Assembly: GCA_022865305.1 (NCBI GenBank)
Contig: JALHSP010000071.1
Coordinates: 62,001 to 126,000, forward strand
From: Bacteroidales bacterium
GTDB lineage: Bacteria > Bacteroidota > Bacteroidia > Bacteroidales > VadinHA17
DNA: 64,000 bases
Reading direction: 5' to 3'
The notes under the pieces: model-generated
Seen by the model: only the letters and a program-made list of their open reading frames with translations
Told to the model about the DNA's origin: nothing
Database searches by the model: none
Position numbers and translations under genes: made by a program
Part shown: piece after piece, positions 18,781-27,371 of the stretch
How positions within the stretch are numbered: position 1 is the stretch's first letter
How the letters are laid out: the number at the start of each line of letters is the position of its first letter

Positions 18781-19818
18781 ATGAAAAGTACAGATTTATC
18801 ATTTCTTGTGGTTGGAGCAGGAGCAATCGGGGGAATAACTGCTGCAATCCTTAAGAAAAATGGCTTCAACGTCGAAATTGTTTGTAAGTATGGCGATTAC
18901 GCCGATCTTATTTCCAGGCATGGCATTGAGGTGAAGGGTGTTTGTGGTGATTTCACGATTGTTATCCCGGCTTATTCCGCTATCACTGATGTAAAAGTTA
19001 AAAAAGACATAATCCTTCATGCCACAAAAGCAACAGATATGGTTGAAGCTGCTCAGACAATGAAGCCAGTTCTGAAACAGAATGGTTACGTCATTTCGAT
19101 GCAGAACGGAATTTGTGAAGATGATCTTGGCGCAGTACTTGGAAAAGAAAGAGTGATTGGGTGTGTTACAGGATGGGGTGCAACGATGGAATCACCCGGT
19201 AAAATGGTTATGGCTTCTACCGGAGAATTTGTCCTCGGATATCTTGAACGGGAGCCGGATGAATTTCTCACTGAGGTTGGAGAAGTACTTTCATCTATAG
19301 TGCCTGTCAGAACAACTGATAATATCATGGGACACCTTTATTCAAAGCTTATAATTAATTCCTGTATAAACTCCCTGGGCGATATATGCGGATTGTATCT
19401 GGGGAAAATGCTTTCAATTTCCAAGGTGCGAAGGATATTCATTGAAATTATCAGGGAAGCTGTTGAAGTAGCTGATAAAATGAAAATCAGGATTGAAGTA
19501 TTCGGAGGGAAAATGGATTTCAGAAAATTTGTTAAAGGCGATGATTTCTTTTCAAACCTGAGACGTCACCTGTTAATAATGATAATCGGGTACAAATACA
19601 GGAAGCTTAAATCTTCAAGTCTTCAGTCCCTTGAAGGAGGAAAACTGACTGAAGTTGATTACTTTAACGGATATATCGTGAGAAATGGACTGCATTATGG
19701 TGTTCCTGTACCTGTTAACTCTGAGATAATGAAGATGATACATGAGATTGAGTTAAAGAAAAGGGATATCTCAGTTAGTAATTTTGACGATCCTTCCTTT
19801 GACAGATTCAATACCTGA
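18781..19818 (+). CDS. Ketopantoate reductase (PanE/ApbA) family protein
   Basis: A 345-residue NAD(P)-dependent oxidoreductase. The N-terminal Rossmann motif is VVGAGAIGGITAA near residues 11-23, and the C-terminal helical domain contains KLIINSCINSLGDICGLYLG, which carries the family lysine and asparagine. The frame is open upstream into tsaD, but the ATG at 18781 gives the normal beginning. The family includes true 2-dehydropantoate reductase (pantothenate synthesis) and relatives of unknown substrate. No other pantothenate gene is nearby, so the precise substrate is left open. Confidence 0.85.
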   Translation: MKSTDLSFLVVGAGAIGGITAAILKKNGFNVEIVCKYGDYADLISRHGIEVKGVCGDFTIVIPAYSAITDVKVKKDIILHATKATDMVEAAQTMKPVLKQNGYVISMQNGICEDDLGAVLGKERVIGCVTGWGATMESPGKMVMASTGEFVLGYLEREPDEFLTEVGEVLSSIVPVRTTDNIMGHLYSKLIINSCINSLGDICGLYLGKMLSISKVRRIFIEIIREAVEVADKMKIRIEVFGGKMDFRKFVKGDDFFSNLRRHLLIMIIGYKYRKLKSSSLQSLEGGKLTEVDYFNGYIVRNGLHYGVPVPVNSEIMKMIHEIELKKRDISVSNFDDPSFDRFNT

Positions 19819-19868
19819 AAATTATTTTGTATTCTAAATTTAATTAAATTAGGGACAAATATTCTGGA

Positions 19869-20243
19869 ATGAAGGAGTTGAAAATTTCACCGACCAAAAC
19901 CTCGCCGGAGATTTTATTAAGTCCTGATGGCATTATTAGAATCAGGGGACGGTCTATCCATGAGAACGTGGCTGATTTTTTTGCCCCTATTGAGTTCTGG
20001 ATAAATGCATATGTTGAAACTCCTGCTCCGGTTACCTGTGTTGATATGAACCTTGAATATTTCAACAGTGCAAGCGCAAAGGTGTTCATTCACCTTATGG
20101 AAAAGATAAAACATGTTTCTTTAAAGGATAAAAAATTCATCTTCAACTGGTACTACGAAGATGGTGATGAGGATATTCTTGAACGTGGAGAATATTTCTC
20201 ATCTATTCTGGATGTCCCATTTAATTTTATTAAAGTCGGCTGA
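19869..20243 (+). CDS. SiaC family (DUF1987) regulatory phosphoprotein
   Basis: A 124-residue protein matching the SiaC/DUF1987 family. It starts MKELKISPTKTSPEILLSPDG, has GRSIHENVADFFAPIEFWI in the middle and LEYFNSASAK at 63-71, where the phosphorylated residue of SiaC falls (S67 or S69 here). In Pseudomonas SiaC is cycled by a kinase and a PP2C phosphatase and controls a diguanylate cyclase. Neither partner is present in this window, so this copy is an orphan and its circuit is unknown. Its last 14 bases overlap the 3' end of the convergent transsulfuration pseudogene. Confidence 0.85.
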   Translation: MKELKISPTKTSPEILLSPDGIIRIRGRSIHENVADFFAPIEFWINAYVETPAPVTCVDMNLEYFNSASAKVFIHLMEKIKHVSLKDKKFIFNWYYEDGDEDILERGEYFSSILDVPFNFIKVG

Positions 20244-21239
20244 CTATTTTAAAAGCCTGATCAATGTCCTTTATTAATGATTCCGGATCATCAAGTCCTA
20301 TATAAAACCTGATCAGATTATTGGTATACCCTTCTTTGGTCCTTTCATCATCAAATGATATAGCCGGAAAAACCAGCGATTCGTGACCGCCCCATGATAC
20401 ACCAATAATGAATTTTCTGAGGCTGTTTACGAATAACTCAATCTTATCCCGGTCGGTGAACTTAAGCCTGACCGAAAAAAGCCCTGTTGGTTTGAGCATC
20501 TGTTTTACAGCCAGTTCGTACTGTGGATGCCGGGGCGACAGGGGATGTAGAACCTCCTGTATCAGATTATGATTTTCAAGATATTCAAGCACTTTTAAAG
20601 TTGTTGCCGAAATTCTGTCAATCCTTGCCTGAAGAGTTCTTAAACCTCTGAGGATCAGCCACGCGTTAAAGGGAGAGATGATACCTCCAAGTCCCAGGTA
20701 TTCGTTATTGAAGATCCTTAAAATATTTTCTGATGAACCGCATACCATTCCGGCAACTACATCACTATGTCCTCCAAGATATTTACTAGCGGAATGCATA
20801 ATTATGTCAACACCCAATGCTGCAGGTGATTGTTCTCTGTCTGGCGACCGTCAACAAAAGTAGTCTCGATTCCAAATCGCGGAAGGAACCTTGTAAGAAG
20901 TATATTAGTCCAGCTGTAATTGTTTCTTACGCAGACAATATGGTCACCTGAATTAACACATGAGATTATTGCTGATGAAATAGCTGCCATACCGCTCCCG
21001 AAAGCAAGTGCTTCATCGGTTTCTTCGAGTGCAGCAACTTTCCTGCAAAGTATATCAGTTGTCGGATTATTTCCCCTTGAATAAATATGTCTGTTCTTTT
21101 CATCCGCTATAGCATCCTTAAGCTCACTAACATTCCTGAAAGCAAAATTACTTGTCTGAAAAATCGGAGGAGTGATTGCGTTGAAATAATGCTCGCGATC
21201 TTCCCCAAGGTGATTGATTATATAAGAGATATCTTTCAT
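20230..21239 (-). pseudogene. Cys/Met-metabolism PLP enzyme with internal deletion and frameshift
   Basis: The locus reads as one transsulfuration-family gene (cystathionine gamma-synthase/beta-lyase type) in two frames. The 5' part (20802-21239) encodes the N-terminus through RHIYSRGNNPTTDILCRK and FGSGMAAISSAI to TTFVDGRQTEN. The 3' part (20230-20817) resumes at AALGVDIIMHSASKYLGGHSD, which holds the PLP lysine, and runs to the normal C-terminus. About 50 residues between them are missing, including the usual segment with the PLP-contacting aspartate (VDN). The junction near 20830 also changes frame. Either the gene is dead or the assembly has a local error. Confidence 0.8.
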
Positions 21240-21251
21240 ATCAGAAGAAAA

Positions 21252-22571
21252 TTATCTTGGTAAATTTGAATTTTTTCTTTTAAAAAACAAAAAAACCGGG
21301 ACTCCAAGAAGCAGGAAGATAAATCCGATTCCCATATGTAAAGGCTTATTAATCATTATATTAAAGACAAACCATGTATTTATAACAATAAATATAATCG
21401 GAGTGACCGGGTATCCGAATGTTTTATATGGTCGTTCAACATGTTTTAACTTTTTTCTGAAGATAAAAATTCCTGCGGCAGCAAAAGTGAAAAATATCCA
21501 TTCAACAGAAACAGTATAGGTAATCAGGTTTTCAAATGTTCCCCAGAACAGTAACAGCACAATTGCCCACACTGATTGTACCAAAATCGCATTGACCGGG
21601 GTCTTGAATTTCGGATGTATTTTAGCAATTCCTTTGAAAAATAATCCGTCGGAGGCCATGGCATAATAAATACGGGGAGCTGAAAGCGTATAAATGCCAA
21701 TTGTACCAATAGTACTGATTGCAATAATCCCTGCAACGAGCATACCTCCGAATGGAATTACAGTGCTGACAGCCTCTGCAGCTACCTTCTGGGAAGTAAC
21801 AATTGTTTCGACCGGAAGAAGCAGCATATAGCCGGTGTTCACCAGAAGATAAATCAACGTAACCACAATGGCACCTGTGATCATTGCAATGGGAACATTC
21901 CTTGCCGGATTTTTCGTTTCACCGGCCAGGAAGGAGGCATGCTGCCATCCGCCATAAGAAAACAAAACACCTGTCAGGGCAACTCCAAAGCTTGAAAGGC
22001 CTGCGGTTGAAAAGGCAGGGGCAGAAAAGCTTTTAAATGACAGTTCGCTGTCACCAAAAAGAATTCCGACCCCAATAATAATAAGTATACCTGCTAGTTT
22101 TAATCCTGTAAAAATATTTGAGAATATCTCCCCGAATTTAGCTCTGAAAATATTCAGCGTTGTAAGCAGGGAAATAGCAATTATGCTGGTTGCAATTTTC
22201 CAGGTTTCATTCATGGGAATGAAATAGCTGAGATAATAGGAAAAAGCCAGAGCCAGAACAGCGATGGAACCTGAGGTAATTATCAGCAGATATGCCCACC
22301 CGTACAAAAAACCAAACCATCCGCCATATGCTTCCCGCAGGAAGACATAGATACCACCTGCATGCGGAAAAAGAGATCCCAGTTCAGAAAAAGTAAGTGC
22401 GCCTGTCAATGTTATGATACCACCCAGAGCCCATACCAGGAGAATAAGTTTTGAAGAGGGGATCAGTCCTGCAATTTGTGAAGGAGTGACAAAAATACCC
22501 GAACCTATGCAGGAGCCAATTGCTACCATGATAAGCCCATACAGGGTCAGCTCTTTTGCCAGTTTCGTCAT
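21252..22571 (-). CDS. APC superfamily amino acid permease
   Basis: A 439-residue inner-membrane transporter with about twelve helices. The first helix holds the unwound substrate motif GSCIGSGIFVTPSQIA (residues 18-33) typical of LAT/APC exchangers, and the second begins LLVWALGGIITLTGALTFSELG. Helix 6 contains FSYGGWQHASFLAGETKNPARNVP, the family signature before a cytoplasmic loop. It should import or exchange amino acids; the substrate cannot be read from sequence. It lies 12 bases upstream (in the direction of transcription) of the disrupted transsulfuration gene, which suggests a former amino-acid metabolism pair. Confidence 0.92.
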   Translation of the reverse strand: MTKLAKELTLYGLIMVAIGSCIGSGIFVTPSQIAGLIPSSKLILLVWALGGIITLTGALTFSELGSLFPHAGGIYVFLREAYGGWFGFLYGWAYLLIITSGSIAVLALAFSYYLSYFIPMNETWKIATSIIAISLLTTLNIFRAKFGEIFSNIFTGLKLAGILIIIGVGILFGDSELSFKSFSAPAFSTAGLSSFGVALTGVLFSYGGWQHASFLAGETKNPARNVPIAMITGAIVVTLIYLLVNTGYMLLLPVETIVTSQKVAAEAVSTVIPFGGMLVAGIIAISTIGTIGIYTLSAPRIYYAMASDGLFFKGIAKIHPKFKTPVNAILVQSVWAIVLLLFWGTFENLITYTVSVEWIFFTFAAAGIFIFRKKLKHVERPYKTFGYPVTPIIFIVINTWFVFNIMINKPLHMGIGFIFLLLGVPVFLFFKRKNSNLPR

Positions 22572-22605
22572 TGATTTTATGTTATGACAGTATCTGAATC
22601 ATTCA

Positions 22606-23529
22606 TCAATATGCCAGAATCTGTTCTTTTTCACGTCCCGAACCCCTGATCCAGATCTTATTCCGGTAGACTTCGACGAGTGCAAAGCTCCCTGTGTTTT
22701 CAGTCTCAACCATTCCTTTCATTGTGAGGAAATGTATCATATTGAAATTTCCATAGTTTCCTGCATGGTTATGTCCGTTAAACCATGCAATAATATTGTG
22801 GTATTTTTCAAGAAGAGGAAGGATCTCCCTGTAATTAAGCAGATTATGCATATTTACAGGAAATACCGGGAAATGGCAGACTATAAATACTTTTTCGTTT
22901 TCTGCACTTGCTTCATCCATCTGAGCCTTCAGCCATTCAAGCTGTTTAATACTCATGCCGCCGTTCCAGTCAATTGCATTGATGCTGCCTTCATTTTTGA
23001 GTGCTGCAATATAATCCTCTGCCTGTTTAACTGATGCTTTATTGCCTGAAGCGTATGTGCTCAGTTCATTCCCGTTAAGAACTATAAATCTGAAATTACT
23101 ATAAACAAATGCATAATAGCCTTCTCTTGACCGCAGGTTTAATGGAAGCCTTTTTTTAAACCGTGTTTCGACCGAATAATCATGATTTCCTGTGCAATGA
23201 TATATTTCAATACCGGAGGAATCAAGCATATCCATGACAGGTTTGTAAGAATTATAGTCCCTGTCAATAAGGTCTCCCAGGTTAATCACAAACTCAGCAG
23301 AATCTTTCTTTAGTGAAATCATCGCATCACTTAGTTTTGAAAGTGACGATCTGTAGAATCTGTTGCCTGCCGGATCACAGTCACAATACTGGACATCAGC
23401 TATTATTCCGAAAGAAAAAAGAGGTTTCTGGGTCTGGTTGACGGGCTGAGAATCTCCCTGTTTTGGAATATCAGGCATGGTAAGGATTATAAAGGCCGAT
23501 AATGTGGCGATCAGGTATTTCATATCCAT
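22606..23529 (-). CDS. Secreted calcineurin-like metallophosphoesterase
   Basis: A 307-residue phosphoesterase with an N-terminal hydrophobic export segment (MKYLIATLSAFIILTMP). Metal ligands are in place: D45 in IIADVQYCD, D86 in NLGDLIDR, N115-H116 in TGNHD, a histidine in IVCHFPVFP, and the FNGHNHAGNYG motif near the end. The arrangement resembles the Mn-dependent ADP-ribose/CDP-alcohol diphosphatase subgroup, but the substrate is an inference. It probably acts in the periplasm or outside. Next to the permease with 34 bases between, same strand. Confidence 0.88.
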   Translation of the reverse strand: MDMKYLIATLSAFIILTMPDIPKQGDSQPVNQTQKPLFSFGIIADVQYCDCDPAGNRFYRSSLSKLSDAMISLKKDSAEFVINLGDLIDRDYNSYKPVMDMLDSSGIEIYHCTGNHDYSVETRFKKRLPLNLRSREGYYAFVYSNFRFIVLNGNELSTYASGNKASVKQAEDYIAALKNEGSINAIDWNGGMSIKQLEWLKAQMDEASAENEKVFIVCHFPVFPVNMHNLLNYREILPLLEKYHNIIAWFNGHNHAGNYGNFNMIHFLTMKGMVETENTGSFALVEVYRNKIWIRGSGREKEQILAY

Positions 23530-23619
23530 TCAGATCAGCTAAAGGTAATAAAAAAAGAGAATGGCTCAAAAGCTGAATGAACCACTCCGTTCCAACACTT
23601 CGGTCGGGCACACGTAAAA

Positions 23620-23643
23620 AGAGGCTGTATCAGGACAGCCTCT
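23620..23643. terminator. Hairpin between serpin locus and phosphoesterase
   Basis: A perfect 9-bp stem, AGAGGCTGT (23620-23628) and ACAGCCTCT (23635-23643), with loop ATCAGG, preceded by AAAAA. Read on the minus strand it follows the serpin locus (stop at 23679) and ends in TTTTT, so it fits a rho-independent terminator for that locus. Confidence 0.65.
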
Positions 23644-23678
23644 GGATAGGATTATAATGCTTTTTTATAAAGTAATAT

Positions 23679-24925
23679 CTAATTTGCCAGGGGGTCAGCT
23701 ACCATGCCCATGAAGATAATTGAATTGGTAGTTGTTTCCCTTATCAGGTAGATAAAAGGATGATCAAGCTTAACTACTAATGGAGGTGGGGGCATTGAAG
23801 TTGTTCCAACGTCCACAATTGTGACAGCAGCTGCTTCTGTTCCTTCCTCATTTGTTTCAATAAATGTCTGATGGGTTACATCATTGATCAGCAGGTCAAG
23901 ATCAGAAATATTTGAAAAATCTGCATCATCGGTAAAAGCAATACCCATACCCATAGTTGTAAGGATATCTTTCAATTGTTTTTTAAATCCATATTTGAAA
24001 CGTGGAAAATAAAGATTGGTTTCCCGTTCGGCCAGATGGCTTATCCAGGTTTGGAAGTTTGCTTCGGTAAACAAAGCAGCAATCCTGCAATTCCGTTCTG
24101 CTCATCAGGTAAAACGACATCCATTACATAGTTGCCCTGACCATACGGAAACTCGGCGAGAATAAAACCATCGCCGTCATACACTTCAAAGTCAGTTGTT
24201 TGCCTCATCATCGGGACATCAGAGGATGAACCTGAAGGTGAATAAAATGGCATTTGCTCAGTTTTGGTTTCATCAAACTGGGATTTCCATTTTCCTTTAA
24301 AGTAGATGGCATTGATTAATAACATAACGGTATTATCGTTAAGGCTTTCAACCATTTCCTTAATCAAACCATTTGTTTTTTCCTCGATCCATGCATTGAT
24401 ATCATCCGGCGCTGACGGATCATTAATGTCAAAAGATCCGGATTCAGCATCGTAGTAATTTTTCAGTATATCAATAAATGGTTGTTTGACGACAAAGTTA
24501 TTTTCAGTCCAAACCGAGTTTGCAATCGATATGTTAATACGTTTATCGACTGAAAGAAGTGCTTCTGTAAGCTTTTTATACGAGTTGTTTATTGCTTCAG
24601 GTGTTATTCCTGCGACTCGTAAAGCTTTTAACATTGAATCGCGGGTTGCTCCGTCAGCACCATTAAGCGTCATTGAAAGTGCAACGGAAATACTGAGAGG
24701 GGAAACCATTACGTTCCCGCTTATTCCGGTTGTTTTCATCAACTCTCTAAAGAAATCAAATGCAAAAGAGTTCTCCGATTCGATCAAAGCAACCTGATCT
24801 GCAGTCAGATCTATCGGGACCGGATCTTCCGGAAGTATTTCATCAGGAGTTTTACTGCATTTCGAAAACAAGAGTGGAATGGCTATTAAAAAAACCAATA
24901 CTGTTCTGAAAATATTGTTTTTCAT
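23679..24925 (-). pseudogene. Serpin lipoprotein interrupted by a frameshift
   Basis: Two adjoining frames together make one complete serpin. The 5' part starts with a lipoprotein signal (MKNNIFRTVLVFLIAIPLLF then SKC) and covers the first ~285 residues, e.g. NVMVSPLSISVALSMTLNGA and LLINAIYFKGKWKSQFD. The 3' part resumes with LFTEANFQTWISHL and ends HPFIYLIRETTTNSIIFMGM. The switch lies near 24070-24080, where the frames differ by a single base. The reactive loop has the inhibitory hinge NEEGTEAAAVT, placing P1 near the Thr-Thr-Ser of DVGTTSMPPP. If the shift is a sequencing error, this is a surface or periplasmic protease inhibitor. I chose the ATG at 24925 (seven codons into the open frame) because the signal peptide starts there. 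Confidence 0.8.
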
Positions 24926-25000
24926 AGTAATATCTTTTAGGGACAAACGAGATAGTTAGTCCGGATCACTTAATTTTAATCCAAAAACCATGCCATATTC

Positions 25001-25561
25001 CTAAGATTTCTTCTTATGCTTTCTTGAAGTATCTAAATATGCTTTCAGGTATATTAAGGAAACTGCGAAAAAGATCATTCCGGAAATTAACAGTAATATA
25101 AAAGCAAGCACATCCGGATTTTCGAAATCCGGAAGTGGATGTCTCAACCTGTACATATATCCGCTGATAGTATAAACGATTACAAGAATTGATATTATCA
25201 GACTATAAATTATTCTTGTAGCATCAAATATTCTGGTGGACCTGTAAAATTTAGTGTTTTTAAAACGGACATATGATGCCCGGGCATAAGCATTTGCACG
25301 CTGTTTTGATCTGTCCTGCCTGTATTTTCTCCAGTCTTCCATAGCCTGGCGATAAGCTTCCTCGTCACTGATTATCTTATCATGATTTGCCAGTAAAAAT
25401 TCATATGCTTGTGTTGCCAGAATAAACATATCCTTGGCATCAGGGGAAGGATTAATATCAGGGTGATACATACGGGCCTTTTGCCTGTAAGCCTTTTTGA
25501 TTTCTTCAATTGAAGAGTTTACAGGTAATCCCAGAATCTGATAATAATCCGATAAGGTCAT
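25001..25561 (-). CDS. Membrane-anchored J-domain protein
   Basis: A 186-residue protein starting at the second possible ATG, MTLSDYYQILGLPVNSSIEE, which is the first helix of a J domain. The HPD triad is present in KARMYHPDINPS. The J domain (about 1-65) should stimulate a DnaK-type Hsp70. The C-terminal half has a basic linker and two membrane helices (about 125-145 and 155-175), so it recruits chaperone activity to the membrane. It is the last gene of the run that starts with rseC and rnfB and is separated from rnfA by 69 bases. Its client is unknown. Confidence 0.88.
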   Translation of the reverse strand: MTLSDYYQILGLPVNSSIEEIKKAYRQKARMYHPDINPSPDAKDMFILATQAYEFLLANHDKIISDEEAYRQAMEDWRKYRQDRSKQRANAYARASYVRFKNTKFYRSTRIFDATRIIYSLIISILVIVYTISGYMYRLRHPLPDFENPDVLAFILLLISGMIFFAVSLIYLKAYLDTSRKHKKKS

Positions 25562-25630
25562 CTTTTTCTGAATAACAAGAATATGACACAATTAACGAAT
25601 TATTTTTCAGCTTTTAAGGTGAATCTTAAC

Positions 25631-26206
25631 TTATTTAACGATTCCGGTAAATCCCATAAAAGCAAGGGCAAGTATTCCGGCGATGACAAGAGAGACCGGA
25701 ACCCCTTTCATGCCTTTCGGTATATCAACAAGGTCAAGCTGTTCCCTTATCCCGGCAAGTATAATCAAAGCCAGGCCAAATCCTACTGCAGTAGACGCAC
25801 CGAAAACGACGGCTTCCATCAGGTTATAGTTTTTCTTAATAACCAGGATGGCAACACCAAGAACTGCACAGTTAGTGGTTATTAAAGGAAGGAATATTCC
25901 CAACGCCTGGTAAAGAGGCTGACTTATTTTTTTAAGAATGATCTCTACCATCTGGACCAATGCAGCAATGACAAGGATAAATGTGATGGTCTGCATAAAT
26001 GCAATACCCAGTTTATTCAGTACATAAATCTGAATGAGATAAGTGACAATTGTCGCGAGAACAATGACGAAAACAACAGCGGCTGCCATCCCCATCGCGG
26101 TATTTACCTTATTTGAAACACCAAGAAACGGACAGATTCCAAGAAACTGGGCAAGTACTACATTATTTATCAGAACAGCAGATATAATAATTAATATGTA
26201 TTCCAT
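25631..26206 (-). CDS. rnfA: Rnf electron transport complex subunit A
   Basis: A 191-residue inner-membrane subunit with about six helices, starting MEYILIIISAVLINNVVLAQFLGICPFLGVSNKV, the canonical RnfA/NqrE beginning. It contains the conserved membrane cysteines (ICPFLG and TTNCAVLGVAIL) thought to hold an iron-sulfur centre at the interface with RnfE. It is the last of the six rnf structural genes. The complex couples ferredoxin:NAD+ oxidoreduction to ion pumping across the inner membrane. Confidence 0.97.
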   Translation of the reverse strand: MEYILIIISAVLINNVVLAQFLGICPFLGVSNKVNTAMGMAAAVVFVIVLATIVTYLIQIYVLNKLGIAFMQTITFILVIAALVQMVEIILKKISQPLYQALGIFLPLITTNCAVLGVAILVIKKNYNLMEAVVFGASTAVGFGLALIILAGIREQLDLVDIPKGMKGVPVSLVIAGILALAFMGFTGIVK

Positions 26207-26217
26207 TTCCGATTAAA

Positions 26218-26799
26218 TTAAGTTTTTTTTATCCGGTTAATAAGTGCGATCAGATATCCCAATGCCATAAATGCTCCCGGGGCCAGAATAAAAACAAGTA
26301 TCCCGTCGCCTCCGATGAATTTATATCCGAATATTGCTCCGCTGCCCACTATTTCGCGGAACGCTCCAAGTATCCCAAGTGCCATTGTAAAACCAAGTCC
26401 CATGCCCAGTCCGTCAAAAAATGAGGATAAAACTGAATTCTTACTGGCATATGCCTCAGCCCTGCCAAGGACAATGCAGTTAACAACTATCAGGGGGATG
26501 AATATTCCCAGTTTCTCATATAATTCCGGAACATAAGCCTGCATAACAAGATCCACTACTGTTACAAATGAAGCAATGATAACAATGAAAGCCGGTATCC
26601 TGACTTTATCAGGGATCATTTTTGAGAGTAATGAAATAACAACATTGGATCCGACCAGTACGAAAGTAGTGGCGATACCCATTCCCATTCCATTTAATGA
26701 GGAAGAGGTTGTTGCAAGGGTTGGGCAGGTACCAAGAACCAGGACAAGTATTGGATTTTCTTTAAAGAATCCTTTAGTGAAATTTTGCAGCTGATTCAT
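26218..26799 (-). CDS. rnfE: Rnf electron transport complex subunit E
   Basis: A 193-residue six-helix membrane subunit homologous to RnfA and NqrD. It has NPILVLVLGTCPTLATTSS at 15-33 and PLIVVNCIVLGRAEAYAS near 103-120, with the paired membrane cysteines of the family. RnfA and RnfE form the pseudosymmetric core that carries electrons through the membrane. Its start overlaps the rnfG stop by four bases. Confidence 0.97.
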   Translation of the reverse strand: MNQLQNFTKGFFKENPILVLVLGTCPTLATTSSSLNGMGMGIATTFVLVGSNVVISLLSKMIPDKVRIPAFIVIIASFVTVVDLVMQAYVPELYEKLGIFIPLIVVNCIVLGRAEAYASKNSVLSSFFDGLGMGLGFTMALGILGAFREIVGSGAIFGYKFIGGDGILVFILAPGAFMALGYLIALINRIKKT

Positions 26800-27371
26800 T
26801 TCAGACCTCCTTTCTGTAAAGTATTGTATGCACGCTGAACCGCATCACAAAAAGCTCTGGAACTGATCGTAGCTGCGGTAATAGCATCAACAGGACCTCC
26901 ATCTTTTTTTACCTTCAGGCTGAACTCACCGGGATTCTTATTGTTGAACTGATCCTTGAATCCGGGTTCTGCCATTTTTGTTCCTAGCCCCGGCGTTTCC
27001 TTCTGATCCAGAACAGTAATGTTTATTATTGTCCCGTCAGATTTAAAGCCTGCCATAAGACCTATATTGCCGCTGAATCCGTTTCTTGAGTAAGTGTTCA
27101 CTGCATACCCGATTATCTCCCCGTCTTTTTTTGCGGGATAGATTTCCAGACTGTCTCCTTCTCCAGTAGGCAACCTGTACATTTCATTGTTCGGGTTATT
27201 GTTAAATTCCGGTACTACCTTCTGGATCGCTTCAAGTTTTTTATTTAGAACAGACAGGGCGATAGGTTCTTTTGTCAGCTCATAAACGAAGCCCAGACAT
27301 GCTGATGCTACCAGCGATATTATTGTCAGTGACAGCACCATATTCCTGAATGTTGATTCGGTCTTAGCCAT
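26796..27371 (-). CDS. rnfG: Rnf electron transport complex subunit G
   Basis: A 191-residue subunit with one N-terminal membrane helix (about 10-30) and a periplasmic FMN-binding domain. Covalent FMN attachment is expected at T168 in VDAITAATISS, a variant of the usual SGAT motif with alanine in place of glycine. ETPGLGTKMAEPGF (125-138) is the other family signature. The start overlaps rnfD by eight bases. FMN attachment needs the ApbE flavin transferase, which is not in this window. Confidence 0.96.
   Translation of the reverse strand: MAKTESTFRNMVLSLTIISLVASACLGFVYELTKEPIALSVLNKKLEAIQKVVPEFNNNPNNEMYRLPTGEGDSLEIYPAKKDGEIIGYAVNTYSRNGFSGNIGLMAGFKSDGTIINITVLDQKETPGLGTKMAEPGFKDQFNNKNPGEFSLKVKKDGGPVDAITAATISSRAFCDAVQRAYNTLQKGGLK

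Noticed and set aside
20230-21239. Two separate PLP-dependent genes
   Set aside because: The parts are successive segments of one enzyme and neither holds a full active site.
23679-24946. Two separate serpin-related genes
   Set aside because: Each lacks the other's half of the fold, they overlap by 34 bases in different frames, and together they make exactly one serpin.
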